64,000 nt of DNA from Bacillota bacterium (GCA_021793215.1 JAJYTE010000004.1:1-64000); one strand, 5' to 3'; numbered from the stretch's first letter, positions 18,123-27,551 are shown. Notes: generated by a model from the letters alone, not told the origin. Numbers and translations: made by a program.

Positions 18123-19853
18123 CTAGACGACCTCCCTCGCGAGGCCATCGATCATGGCCACGACCTGCGCACCGGTGTAGCCCTGCAGGTCGATCGCACC
18201 CGCGGGGCAAAGCGGCGCGCAGCCGCCGCATCCCTTGCAGGTGGCCGGGTTGATCATTGCGACCTTGCGGCCGGCCGCCATCTCCTGCGGGGCGATGGCG
18301 TCGTACGGGCAGACGTCGTAGCAGTCGCCGCAGTCGGTGCAAAGGTCGGCGTCCACGGTTGCGACCTGCGGGTCGAGTTCGGCGCGGCCCTGCCTGAGGA
18401 TCGCCGCGCTCTGCGTCACGGCTGCGAGCGCCGACATGACGCTTTCGGAACTGCTCTTCGGCGCCTGGCACGCGCCGCAGATCGCCACGCCGTCGACGAC
18501 CGTCTCGACCGGCCGCAGCTTCGGGTGGATCTCGTTGAAGAATCCGTCGCGGCCGATCGGCAGCTTGAGCGCCTTGACGAGCTCACGGTTCTCGCGCGGC
18601 ACCATGCCCGTTACGAGCACCACGAGGTCGACGGCGATGCCCACTTCCTTCTGGCCGGTGAGCTGGTCGCGCACGGTGACGAGCAGCCTGCCGTCCGCGC
18701 CCTTGGCGACGGCCGGCGGCTCGCCTTCCGGGAACTTGAGGTAGAGCGAACCCTGCTCGCGGGACTCCTGGTACATCAGCTCGTACTTGCCGTACGTGCG
18801 CATGTCGCGGTAGAGGTGGTACTGGCGCGCGGCGGGGTCCTTCTCGTGCAGCTGCAGCGACGCGTGCACGGCGGCGGAGCAGCAGAAGCGCGAGCAGTAC
18901 TGGTTCGGACCCTGATCTCCCTGTCGGCTGCCGACGCAGTAGACGTAGGCGACATCTCGCACCGGGCGGCCGTCTCGAACGAGCGGACCCTTCGCCGCAT
19001 CGAGCATCGCCTTGTACTCGGGCAGCGTCACGACGCCATCGATGCCGTAGCCGTACTCGCCCTCGGCGGGCTGGTAGTCGGCGAAGCCGGTCGCCACGAT
19101 GATCGAGCCCACCGAGAGCTGCATCGTCATCGACGAGCTGGAGTGCGTGCGGATGTCGACGACGTAGTTGCCGAAGCTGCCTGCCTTCTTGACCACCTCG
19201 GCCTGCGTGAAGACCGCGATGCTCTCGCGCCTGCGCACCTGCTCGACGAGCTGACCGATCAGCTCGCTGCCTTCCTTGTCGTTGGGGTACATCGGGCCGA
19301 ACGCCTGGACCCGGCCCCCGAGTTCGGCCTCACGCTCCACGACGACCACGGAGAGGCCGATGTCCGCGAGGCCGATCGCCGCGCGCAGCCCAGCGATGCC
19401 GGCGCCGATCACGAGCGTCTTCGGCACGGTCTCCACGACCGTGGGATCCAGGGGGGCGAGCAGCGCTGTGCGGGCGATGCCCGCGCGCACAAGGCGGATC
19501 GCCTTCTCGGTGGCGCCCTCGCGGTCGTCCGTGTGGGCCCACGAACACTGCTCGCGCACGTTCACCTGCGTGTAGCGGTAAGGGTTGAGCCCTGCGCGCT
19601 TCGCGACACCGCGGAACGTGAGCGTGTGCAGCTTGGGGGAGCACGAGGCGACGACGAGCCCGTCCAGGCCGAGGGACTGGATGTCGTCGTAGATCTCCTG
19701 CTGCGTCGCATCGGAGCAGGTGAACATCGCCGTGCGCGCGACGGTTACGCCCTCCTCGCCCTTGACCGCGTCGATCACGCGATCCACGTCGACGTAGTCG
19801 GAGATGTTGCCGCCGCAGTGGCAAACGTAGACGCCGATCCTGCGCGCTGTCAT
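18123..19853 (-). CDS. hdrA: HdrA-like FAD/Fe-S oxidoreductase (576 aa)
   Basis: RIGVYVCHCGGNISDYVDVDRV...KTLVIGAGIAGLRAAIGLADIGLSVVVVEREAELGGR...CTDCGDCYDVCPYDAI...CKGCGGCAPLCPAGAI. Confidence 0.92.
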   Translation of the reverse strand: MTARRIGVYVCHCGGNISDYVDVDRVIDAVKGEEGVTVARTAMFTCSDATQQEIYDDIQSLGLDGLVVASCSPKLHTLTFRGVAKRAGLNPYRYTQVNVREQCSWAHTDDREGATEKAIRLVRAGIARTALLAPLDPTVVETVPKTLVIGAGIAGLRAAIGLADIGLSVVVVEREAELGGRVQAFGPMYPNDKEGSELIGQLVEQVRRRESIAVFTQAEVVKKAGSFGNYVVDIRTHSSSSMTMQLSVGSIIVATGFADYQPAEGEYGYGIDGVVTLPEYKAMLDAAKGPLVRDGRPVRDVAYVYCVGSRQGDQGPNQYCSRFCCSAAVHASLQLHEKDPAARQYHLYRDMRTYGKYELMYQESREQGSLYLKFPEGEPPAVAKGADGRLLVTVRDQLTGQKEVGIAVDLVVLVTGMVPRENRELVKALKLPIGRDGFFNEIHPKLRPVETVVDGVAICGACQAPKSSSESVMSALAAVTQSAAILRQGRAELDPQVATVDADLCTDCGDCYDVCPYDAIAPQEMAAGRKVAMINPATCKGCGGCAPLCPAGAIDLQGYTGAQVVAMIDGLAREVV

Positions 19854-22546
19854 ACGCCCACCTTCATCCCTTCGATGTAGGCCGCCGCCTGCGCGACGGC
19901 CGCGCCGGCGTGCAGGATCGACTCCGGAATGTCCTTGGCGCCAGCCGCCGCCCCGGCGACGAACACGCCGGCGATCGACGTCTCGCCCGGACTGAGGTCC
20001 TCGTCGGTCTCGGCGACGTAGTAGTAGGCGTCGTGGGCGAGCTCGTCTCCCGCGAACAGCGCCTGGGTATCGAGGTTCGGCTGAACGCCGACCGCCAGCA
20101 CCACGAGGTCGAACTCCTCCTCGCGCGTGGCGCCCTCGTGCTCGATGTCCTCGTAGCGAACGATCAGGTTGCCGTTCTCGCGTTCCCGGATGCCAGCAAT
20201 GCGTCCCTTGATGAAGTTCGTACCCATCGACGCCGCCTGCACGTAGAACTCGTCGTAGCCCTTGCCCGCGGTGCGCACGTCGATCGTGAAGACCGTGACG
20301 TCCGCGAGCGGCAACGCGCCCATGATCAGCTGGTTCTGCTTGATCGAGTACATGCAGCAGATCTTGGAGCAGAGCGGATTCCCGACCGTCTGGTCACGCG
20401 ATCCCGTGCACATCACGTAGGCGATGCGGTCGGGCACCTTGCCGTCGCCCGGGCGCAGCACGCTGTTGTACGGCCGCGTCGGTGCGAGCAGTCGGTCCAT
20501 CTGCATGCCGGTGATCACGTTCTTGTACCGGCCGTAGCCGTACTGCGGCTTGAGGTCTGCAGGGAAGAGCCGAAAGCCCGTCGACACGATCACTGCGCCG
20601 ACCTGCGCCTCGATCGTCTCCGGCCGCATCTCGAGGTGGATGGCGTCCGCCGGGCACGTGTTGACGCACTCGTGGCACTCCGAGCAGACGCCGCAGTCGA
20701 GGCAGCGTCCGGCGCCGTAGTGCGCCTCCTCCTCCGTGAGCGGTGCCTCGATCTCCCAGAAATCGCTCGGCTGGTTCGTGATGGCTTTCCCGGATGCGCC
20801 GGGAGGCTTCTCGCTGTGGCTCTTCTGCCGGCGCAGCACGTCCTCGGGCTCCACCTTCGGCAGGCGCAGGTCGAAAGCGGCGGCGTCGAACTCCTGCCCT
20901 TGCAGGTAGCGATCGATCATGTACGCGGCGCGGCGGCCGGAGCCGACGGCCGTGGTGATCATCGTGGCTCCCAGCGCGACGTCGCCGCAGGCGAAGACGT
21001 ACGGCACTCCGCCCTGCAGGGTCTCGGGGTGCACATCGGCGGTGCGGTTGCGCCGCGGCGCCAGCGTTCCTTCGAACCCGGCGGTGTCCGGGCCCATGCC
21101 GATCGCCACGATCACCGCGTCGCACGCGAGCTCGCCGCGGTCCGCTTCGTCGTAGCGCGGGCTGAAGCGTCCGCTCGCGTCGAAGACGGCCGTGCAGCGC
21201 TTGAGCTCGATCGCCTGTACGCTGCCCGGGCCCCGCAGGGCTGCGACGCCCCACCCGTCGTGCAGCGCGACGCCCTCCGCGAGCGCCTCCTCGATCTCCC
21301 AGGCGAAGGCAGGCATCTCGTGCCTGCGCTCGAGGCAGACCTGCTCCACCGTGGCGCCGAGGCGGCGGGCGGATCTCGCGGCGTCGATCGCCACGTTGCC
21401 CCCTCCGACGACGACGACGTGCTTGCCCCGCAGGTGCTGCGGGCGGCCGAGTTTCGCGTCCTCTAGGAAGGTCAGTGAGGGTACGACGCCCTTGAGGTCC
21501 TCACCCTCCACACCGAGCCTCGCGGCGCGCGGGGTACCGGTCGCCAGGAGCACCGCGTCGAAGCCGTCACGGTGCAGGGCTTCGAGATCGTCGATGCGGT
21601 GGTTCGTTTCGATCTCCACGCCGATGGCTACGAGGTTGCCGACATCCTGCGCCACGACTTCCCCGGGCAGGCGGTACGCGGGAATCGTCAGGGCCAGTGC
21701 GCCGCCTGCGACCGGAGCGGCCTCGAACACCTTGACGCCGTAGCCCAAGAGGCGAAGCTGCCATGCGGCGGTGAGGCCGGCGGGTCCAGACCCGACGACT
21801 GCGACGCGCCGGCCGTTCTCCGCCGTGGGTTCCACGCCGACGGGGTTGCCCGACGCGTAGTGGGTGTCCGCGATGAACCGCTTGATGCGGCGGATCGGCA
21901 CCGGCCCCTCCAGGCTGCCGCGCGAGCACTCGTCCTCGCACGGCGCGAAGCAGGCGCGACCGAGGCTGCCCACGAGCGGCGTCGTCTCCAAGATGAGGTT
22001 GAAGGCCTTCTCGTACTCGCCGCTGCGGGTCAGGGAGACGTAGCCGTGGGCCTTGATGCCCGCGGGGCATGTGAAGGTGCATGGCGACGTGCCCGGCCGG
22101 TCGATCACGGCCTTCTTCGGCACCGCCTGCGGGAAGGCGATGTAGGCGGCCCGCCGCGCCACGAGGTCCGCGTTGAACTGGTCGGGCACCGCGACGGTGC
22201 AGGCCATCTCGCACTGCTGACACCCCGTGCAGGCGTCCTCGTCGACGAAGCGGGGGTTCTTGCGCACAACGGCGTGGAAGTGCCCGCCCGCGTCGCGCGA
22301 GATCTTCTCGACCTCGGCGTAGGTCAGCACGTCGATGTTCGGGTGGTGGATCGTGGCCGCCATCTTCGGCGTCGAGATGCAGCTCGCGCAGTCGAGCGTG
22401 GGGAAGACCTTGCTGAGCAGAATCATCTTTCCGCCGATCGAGGCCTCCCGCTCGACGACGAGCACCTTGTAGCCCATGTCGCCAAGCTTCAGGGCGGATT
22501 CCATGCCGCCGATGCCGCTGCCGATCACGAGCGCGTCGTAGTCCAT
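19850..22546 (-). CDS. HdrA-like protein with internal GltD-like (NAD(P)H-dependent) oxidoreductase module (898 aa)
   Basis: N-terminal MDYDALVIGSGIGGMESALKLGDMGYKVLVVEREASIGGKM..CTGCQQCEMACTVAVP; central GltD-like PCTFTCPAGI..RRVAVVGSGPAGLTAAWQLRLLGYGVKVFEA..VVVVGGGNVAIDAARSARRLG; then CGVCSECHECVNTCPADAI and an HdrA-type C-terminal half. Confidence 0.88.
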   Translation of the reverse strand: MDYDALVIGSGIGGMESALKLGDMGYKVLVVEREASIGGKMILLSKVFPTLDCASCISTPKMAATIHHPNIDVLTYAEVEKISRDAGGHFHAVVRKNPRFVDEDACTGCQQCEMACTVAVPDQFNADLVARRAAYIAFPQAVPKKAVIDRPGTSPCTFTCPAGIKAHGYVSLTRSGEYEKAFNLILETTPLVGSLGRACFAPCEDECSRGSLEGPVPIRRIKRFIADTHYASGNPVGVEPTAENGRRVAVVGSGPAGLTAAWQLRLLGYGVKVFEAAPVAGGALALTIPAYRLPGEVVAQDVGNLVAIGVEIETNHRIDDLEALHRDGFDAVLLATGTPRAARLGVEGEDLKGVVPSLTFLEDAKLGRPQHLRGKHVVVVGGGNVAIDAARSARRLGATVEQVCLERRHEMPAFAWEIEEALAEGVALHDGWGVAALRGPGSVQAIELKRCTAVFDASGRFSPRYDEADRGELACDAVIVAIGMGPDTAGFEGTLAPRRNRTADVHPETLQGGVPYVFACGDVALGATMITTAVGSGRRAAYMIDRYLQGQEFDAAAFDLRLPKVEPEDVLRRQKSHSEKPPGASGKAITNQPSDFWEIEAPLTEEEAHYGAGRCLDCGVCSECHECVNTCPADAIHLEMRPETIEAQVGAVIVSTGFRLFPADLKPQYGYGRYKNVITGMQMDRLLAPTRPYNSVLRPGDGKVPDRIAYVMCTGSRDQTVGNPLCSKICCMYSIKQNQLIMGALPLADVTVFTIDVRTAGKGYDEFYVQAASMGTNFIKGRIAGIRERENGNLIVRYEDIEHEGATREEEFDLVVLAVGVQPNLDTQALFAGDELAHDAYYYVAETDEDLSPGETSIAGVFVAGAAAGAKDIPESILHAGAAVAQAAAYIEGMKVGV

Positions 22547-22555
22547 GCTCTCCGC

Positions 22556-22996
22556 CTACTCCCTCTCGATCGGACCGAGCTCCTCCAGGACCTGGCGGAA
22601 CTCGCGCATGTACTTGGTGAACGGCTCCGCGCACACCGAGCAGATCGCCGCCATCCTCAGGCGCGCCGGAGCGATGCTGCACTCCTGCATACGCGCCTGC
22701 GCTGTCTCGAAGATCTTGGCGGAGCGCTCGGCGCAGTCGCTGAGGTATGCGCACTCCTCACCGTCCGACGCGATGAACACGCCGTCGAACCCCTGCTGCA
22801 GCGCGCGTACGATCCAGTCCGGCGAGATCCCGCTGGTGCAGGGCAGCGCGATCGTCACCACCGACGGCGAGTAGTGCATGTGGGCGCTGCCCGCGAGGTC
22901 GATGCCGGGGTCCGAGATGTTGTTCGTGGAGAATACGAGGATCCTCGGTGGCTTGCGGCCGGCTTCGGGGAGCCGGCGCTCCAGTTGCACCGCCAT
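22556..22996 (-). CDS. MvhD-like hydrogenase iron-sulfur (delta) subunit / HdrA partner
   Basis: RILVFSTNNISDPGIDLAG...VVTIALPCTSGISPDWIVRALQQGFDGVFIASDGEECAYLSDCAERSAKI. Confidence 0.82.
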   Translation of the reverse strand: MAVQLERRLPEAGRKPPRILVFSTNNISDPGIDLAGSAHMHYSPSVVTIALPCTSGISPDWIVRALQQGFDGVFIASDGEECAYLSDCAERSAKIFETAQARMQECSIAPARLRMAAICSVCAEPFTKYMREFRQVLEELGPIERE

Positions 22997-23002
22997 GGCT
23001 GA

Positions 23003-23257
23003 CTACTTCGCGCGCCGGATGAGCAACTTCAGGTACCCGGATTCCTCGACGAAGCCCAGGAACTCGTGGCCCATCTTCTTCGCCCACGCGGGCAGGTCTC
23101 GCTGCGTGCCGGAATCGGTCGAGAGCACGGCCATGACTCCGCCGACCTTCACGTCGACGATTCCCTTCTTGGCGGCCAGGATCGGACCGGGGCAAGAGGT
23201 TCCGCGCGCGTCTACGACCTTGTCCACCGCTATGCTCGCGAGTTCCATCGTGGTCAT
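23003..23257 (-). CDS. tusA: TusA family sulfurtransferase
   Basis: VDARGTSCPGPILAAKKGIVDVKVGGVMAVLSTDSGTQRDLPAWAKKMGHEFLG; CPGP motif; SD GGGAGG 7 nt before ATG at 23257. Confidence 0.93.
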   Translation of the reverse strand: MTTMELASIAVDKVVDARGTSCPGPILAAKKGIVDVKVGGVMAVLSTDSGTQRDLPAWAKKMGHEFLGFVEESGYLKLLIRRAK

Positions 23258-23780
23258 CTCGATGCCTCCCAAAGGACTCCCGTCGGATCCACCGTCATTC
23301 TAGGAGGTCGGTTCGGCGTCGCCCATCGCCGTAGGTACTCCCCTGGGCATCCGAACGCCGCGACTCTGCAGTCCACCTGGTGCGCCCCCCGCTGGCGGAC
23401 ACCCCGACCGGACCATCTTCCGTCACGCAACACCGCGCAGTGACGCCCGCGCAGGGCATTGAGCGTGCGGCGAAGATGGTACAAAAGGCGGCATGATGGC
23501 TGTCACCTCCCTCCGCCGCCTTTGGCGACGATGCGATCAGCCTTCGGACGAAGGTGCGCACCTTTGCGGCAGATCCCGGTCCCTTGCGGGCCGCACCCTC
23601 GTCCGAGCGCCGAGGTACTCCGACATGCCGCCGCATGTATCGTCCAAAAGGGGGCGTTCCCGTGGCGGCGGGACCGCGATCCTGGCTGCCTGCCCCCCGC
23701 CGAGCTGCGCGCAGGGGGCGACGACGGGCCGCGTGGGCGACTCCTCGCCGTCCGCGCGGCCCTCCCCCTGCTGCCGGTTC

Positions 23781-24806
23781 CTAGCCGGTGAAGCCCTCCT
23801 TCGGTGCGCCGACCGCTGCCGCGCGGCGCTGCCCGGTTCCTGCCAGCGCCGAGATGCCCAGCGCGACACCGATGACCGTCAGCGCCATGCCGATCGTCGC
23901 CACGAGGAAGGAGATGCCGTAGACGGCCGGGGAGACGAACACGTAGAGGATGCCGCCGGCGAAGATGACGATGCTGCCGGCGAGAAGCGTGAGGCTGGCA
24001 ACCCGGCTGCGGCTCTCGTCGCGCGCGAACTGCTTCAGCACAAGGAGCAGCGTCGCGACCGCGGGCAACAGGAACAGGGCGAAGTCCTGGTGGTACCAGC
24101 CGTAGACGGCGTCTACCGGAGCGCGTGAAGCGGTTCCGACGCCGTGGCCGCAGAGGCCCCCGTGGGCATCGATGAAGAAGCCGATCATGACCACCGTGAC
24201 GAACATCATGGCGGTCAGAACCCCCGACCCCCAGCGGATCACCGTCTGCGGCAGCCGCTCGGCCGCGAGCCCGATCAGCGCCACAAGCCCGCCGAACATC
24301 ACGCCGACCCCGACCACAAGGTCGTCGCCGGAGATGCCGCTCACGCCGTGCGCGAACAGCGTTGGCGGCTGCGCCCAGGTGGCGCCTGCGACGACGTAGA
24401 CGATCGTCATGCCCAGGACGCCGACGGCCGTCCACCAAAGTCCGAAGCGCATCAGCCAGTGACCCCGCCGCTCAAGCGTAAATGCACCGCAGAACGTCGC
24501 GACGATCAGAGCGATCACCGCGACGACCATCAAGTGGGCGTGCGCCGAGATGAGGTGCGTGAGAAGGCTTTGCCAGGTCTCCGCGGAGAGCGCCGCCCAT
24601 CCCCCGATGATCGCCTTCGGGACGTTGCCGAACTCCAGAATCCAACCTGCGATGTGCCCCATCACCCCAGACAGGAGGCCGCCGAGCGCGGCGAACGCCG
24701 CGGTCCAGGTCTCCACTTTGTGGATCTCCACCGCGCGCTGGAAGAGGGCCAAGCTGAGCGTGATCAGGCGCGCGGGCGACCTGACGCTCCTCGTCGGCGT
24801 CGTCAT
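23781..24806 (-). CDS. Polytopic membrane protein, heme-copper oxidase subunit I-like; N-terminus uncertain
   Basis: THLISAHAHLMVVAVIALIVATFCGAFTLERRGHWLMRFGLWWTAVGVLGMTIVYVVAGATW... multiple hydrophobic segments with conserved His; 5' end overlaps an antisense paralog fragment. Confidence 0.62.
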   Translation of the reverse strand: MTTPTRSVRSPARLITLSLALFQRAVEIHKVETWTAAFAALGGLLSGVMGHIAGWILEFGNVPKAIIGGWAALSAETWQSLLTHLISAHAHLMVVAVIALIVATFCGAFTLERRGHWLMRFGLWWTAVGVLGMTIVYVVAGATWAQPPTLFAHGVSGISGDDLVVGVGVMFGGLVALIGLAAERLPQTVIRWGSGVLTAMMFVTVVMIGFFIDAHGGLCGHGVGTASRAPVDAVYGWYHQDFALFLLPAVATLLLVLKQFARDESRSRVASLTLLAGSIVIFAGGILYVFVSPAVYGISFLVATIGMALTVIGVALGISALAGTGQRRAAAVGAPKEGFTG

Positions 24807-25035
24807 CTCCTTCGTCGCGGGGCTTCTCTACGTCTTCGTCTCGCCCGCCGTCTACGGTCTCTCGTTCGTGGTCGCGACGATCGGCGTCGCCTGCGTCGTG
24901 ATCGGCGTAGTCCTATCGCTCCTGGCGATCTTCGGACCATGCCATCCGGCCGCGCCCTCGAGCCGCACGGCCCCCGTCGCCGAGAAGGCTAGGAGGCCCA
25001 GCGAGCAGCGCAGCGCAGCAGCCGCCTTGCGCTGA
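24781..25035 (+). pseudogene. Truncated, inverted 3' fragment paralogous to the 23781-24806 gene
   Basis: LTLLVGVVISFVAGLLYVFVSPAVYGLSFVVATIGVACVVIGVVL on + strand versus LTLLAGSIVIFAGGILYVFVSPAVYGISFLVATIGMALTVIGVAL at the C-terminus of the - strand gene; about 32/50 identical by manual alignment. Confidence 0.7.
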
Positions 25036-25049
25036 CTCGACCCCCGACC

Positions 25050-25102
25050 GGGGCAGGAGAGGATCCCCCTGGGCCAATCCCAGGGGGATCCTCTCCTGCC
25101 CC
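25050..25102. terminator. Long perfect inverted repeat, possible bidirectional terminator
   Basis: ggggcaggagaggatccccctggg-ccaat-cccagggggatcctctcctgcccc: perfect 24-bp stem, 5-nt loop; no U tract on either side. Confidence 0.6.
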
Positions 25103-25384
25103 GCACGCCTTCCGCATCTGGCACCTTCGCGCTCCCGTGCCGATCGGCCGCTGCGCGCCCTCTTGGCGCCGCGCTCTGCTGCTTCCCACGGGCGCGCATG
25201 CACCATCTGGCGCGGTGCCCGAAGGCGCCGGTCTGGAAACGCAGCCCGGCGCGAGTAGAGCGGCCGGCCTTCGCGCGCTCGCCGCCCGGACTGGAGTGCG
25301 CAGCGCAAGACCCGGATGCGCACCGGCGCACGAAGAGGCCCTGAGGGCTGCCGTGCGGCCTAGCAGCCCTCCGGGTCCTGCGGA

Positions 25385-25453
25385 TCACTTGGTGGCTTGG
25401 CTGGTGAACACGGCAGCGAGCGCAACCGCGACGATCGACACTGCCCAGAACAT
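25385..25453 (-). CDS. Putative 22-aa single-TM small membrane protein
   Basis: ggaggtgcgtgggcATG followed by MFWAVSIVAVALAAVFTSQATK-stop; good SD spacing, hydrophobic core; too short for the ORF track. Confidence 0.5.
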   Translation of the reverse strand: MFWAVSIVAVALAAVFTSQATK

Positions 25454-25738
25454 GCCCACGCACCTCCCAAGGACATGCTACTCCCTGGGAGCGCTGCTGA
25501 TGGGCCACATTTCCAGATGGTCGGCCCGTCGCAGTTGGCGCGTGCACCGAGGGCCCCTCGTCACACGATGCGAGGTCGAGTCGCCCGGGTTGTAGGCCGA
25601 CCGCGCCTTCCCGGTCGGCGCCGGCCGGGGCACACGGCGCGGCGAAGGAGCCGAGCGGTCCGGAAGCCGCGGCCGCCCGACCCGGCCTGGTTCGGCACGA
25701 AGCGATGCTCCCTTGCGCCGCCGAAGGTGCCGCCTGCT

Positions 25739-26683
25739 TCAGATGCGCCGCAGCTTCAGCGACTCCACGCGATGGTTCTCTCCCTTGCGCAGGATCAGCT
25801 GGGCGCGATCGCGCGTCGGCGCGATGTTCTCCTTCAGGTTGATGCTGTTCACGTCGCGCCAGATCCCCTCCGCCACCGCGACGGCCTGTACGTCGGAGAG
25901 GTCCGCGTAGCGATGGAAGTACGAGGACTCGTCACGGAACGCGGTGTCGCGCAGCGTGAGGAACCGATCCACGTACCAGCGGCGGATGATCGACTCGTCG
26001 GCGTCCACGAACAGACTGAAGTCCAGGAAGTCCGAGACGAGGTGGTGCTGCCGTGCACCGGCGCTCGCGCCAAGGAGGATGTTGAGCCCCTCGACGATCA
26101 CGACGTCCGGCCGGTCGACGACCTGCCACTCCCCAGGCACGATGTCGTAGCGCAGGTGTGAGTACACGGGCACCTTGAGCTCCGGCTTTCCGGACTTCAC
26201 GTCGGCGACGAAGCGCACCAGGCCACGCAGGTCGTAGCTCTCGGGGAAACCCTTGCGACCCAGGCTGCCGCGCCGTTCCAGTAGTGCGTTCGGGTAGAGG
26301 AAGCCGTCTGTGGTCACGAGATCGACGCGCGGCCGTTGCGGCCAACGGGTAAGCAGGGCCTGCAGCACCCTCGCGGTGGTGCTCTTGCCCACCGCGACGC
26401 TGCCGGCGATGCCGATGACGAACGGAACCTTGTTCGCGCCGTCGCCCAGGAACGTGCCACGGGCGCGGTGCAGTTCCTGCACCGCGCCGATGTAGAGGTT
26501 GAGAAGTCGCGTCAGGGGCAGGTAGACGTCCGCCACCTCGTCGAGGGAGAGGCGCTCGTTGAGCCCCTGCAGCTGGGTCCAGTCGTCGTCCGACAGGGTG
26601 AGGGGGGTCGCTGCCCGCAAGGCGCACCATTCGTCGCGCGTGAAGTGGAGAAACGGTGTGATGGGTCGACTGCGCTCGGCCAT
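25739..26683 (-). CDS. coaA: Pantothenate kinase type I
   Basis: [19 protein letters not shown]...[53 protein letters not shown]...RKGFPESYD...VIVEGLNIL. Confidence 0.94.
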   Translation of the reverse strand: MAERSRPITPFLHFTRDEWCALRAATPLTLSDDDWTQLQGLNERLSLDEVADVYLPLTRLLNLYIGAVQELHRARGTFLGDGANKVPFVIGIAGSVAVGKSTTARVLQALLTRWPQRPRVDLVTTDGFLYPNALLERRGSLGRKGFPESYDLRGLVRFVADVKSGKPELKVPVYSHLRYDIVPGEWQVVDRPDVVIVEGLNILLGASAGARQHHLVSDFLDFSLFVDADESIIRRWYVDRFLTLRDTAFRDESSYFHRYADLSDVQAVAVAEGIWRDVNSINLKENIAPTRDRAQLILRKGENHRVESLKLRRI

Positions 26684-26769
26684 CCGATACCTCTTTCGAC
26701 GGACGCGTTCTGTCGCCAGCAGTGTACCACGCTGCGCGGTCCGGGTGAGCGTGCAGCCGGACCGGGGTC

Positions 26770-27513
26770 TTAGCGCGCCAGCGCGCCCCACTGCTCCTCT
26801 CCCGCCTGGGCTGCGTCGTGTCCGAAGAAGACGGTGGCGGACGCGGCCTGCGCGATCTCCCGCAGACGCGCGACGCTGCGCATCCCGCGTTCGGCGTCCG
26901 CCATGGCGCCAGGGACGTTCTCAGCCCAGTTGCGCGCGGTGTAGCACGCATCGATCGTCAGCAGGATCGGCCTCGACGAGGGCAGCGTGAGCAAGAGCGA
27001 GAGGTGCCCCGGGGTGTGGCCGGGCGTGTGCAGGAACTGAACGCCCGGCATGGGCTGCTCGCCGTCCACGACGTAGCGCATCTCGCGCTGGAGGTCGACC
27101 CAAGGGGGCGGGTCCTCGGTGGCGAAGCTCTGGGCCTCCTCCCGGTGCACCAGCAGCGGCGCAGCGCGCAGCAGACGGTTGCCGCCGGCGTGGTCGAAGT
27201 GCCAGTGCGTGCTGATCACGCCGTCGAGATCCTCCGCGCGCAGCCCCACGCGGCCCAGCACCCGATCGACCGCATCGTCCGGCCGCATCTGCGGCTGGAT
27301 CTGGTCGCCGTCCTCTTCATCGGCGAAGAACCGCGGGTTGCCGACGCACTCGGGCGGCATCCCCGTATCGACGAGCAGCAGCGCGTCGTCTCCGCGCAGG
27401 AGATACATCCAGATCGGGACCCGCAGCATCTTCCCCACTGCCGTTCCGGTCAGCAGCTGGGACTGGTCGATCAGGCACTCCCCGGCGCGCAGCAGCACGA
27501 ACTCCCGAAGCAT
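26770..27513 (-). CDS. Metallo-beta-lactamase fold hydrolase, AHL-lactonase-like
   Basis: [21 protein letters not shown]...[10 protein letters not shown]...[13 protein letters not shown]...[16 protein letters not shown]...[10 protein letters not shown]. Confidence 0.82.
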   Translation of the reverse strand: MLREFVLLRAGECLIDQSQLLTGTAVGKMLRVPIWMYLLRGDDALLLVDTGMPPECVGNPRFFADEEDGDQIQPQMRPDDAVDRVLGRVGLRAEDLDGVISTHWHFDHAGGNRLLRAAPLLVHREEAQSFATEDPPPWVDLQREMRYVVDGEQPMPGVQFLHTPGHTPGHLSLLLTLPSSRPILLTIDACYTARNWAENVPGAMADAERGMRSVARLREIAQAASATVFFGHDAAQAGEEQWGALAR

Positions 27514-27551
27514 CACGCCACCCCCAGAGCGCCGGCAGGCGCCGGCTGCGT

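Noticed and set aside
17910-19880. 656-aa + strand ORF
   Set aside because: Antisense to hdrA; long because of high-GC codon bias; no recognisable domain, His/Arg/Asp-rich shadow composition
19910-21466. 518-aa + strand ORF
   Set aside because: Antisense shadow of the HdrA-GltD gene
23423-23494. 23-aa ORF MPPFVPSSPHAQCPARASLRGVA upstream of tusA with a GGGAGGTG SD
   Set aside because: SD-to-ATG spacing is long and the peptide has no clear leader or membrane character; too weak to call without conservation
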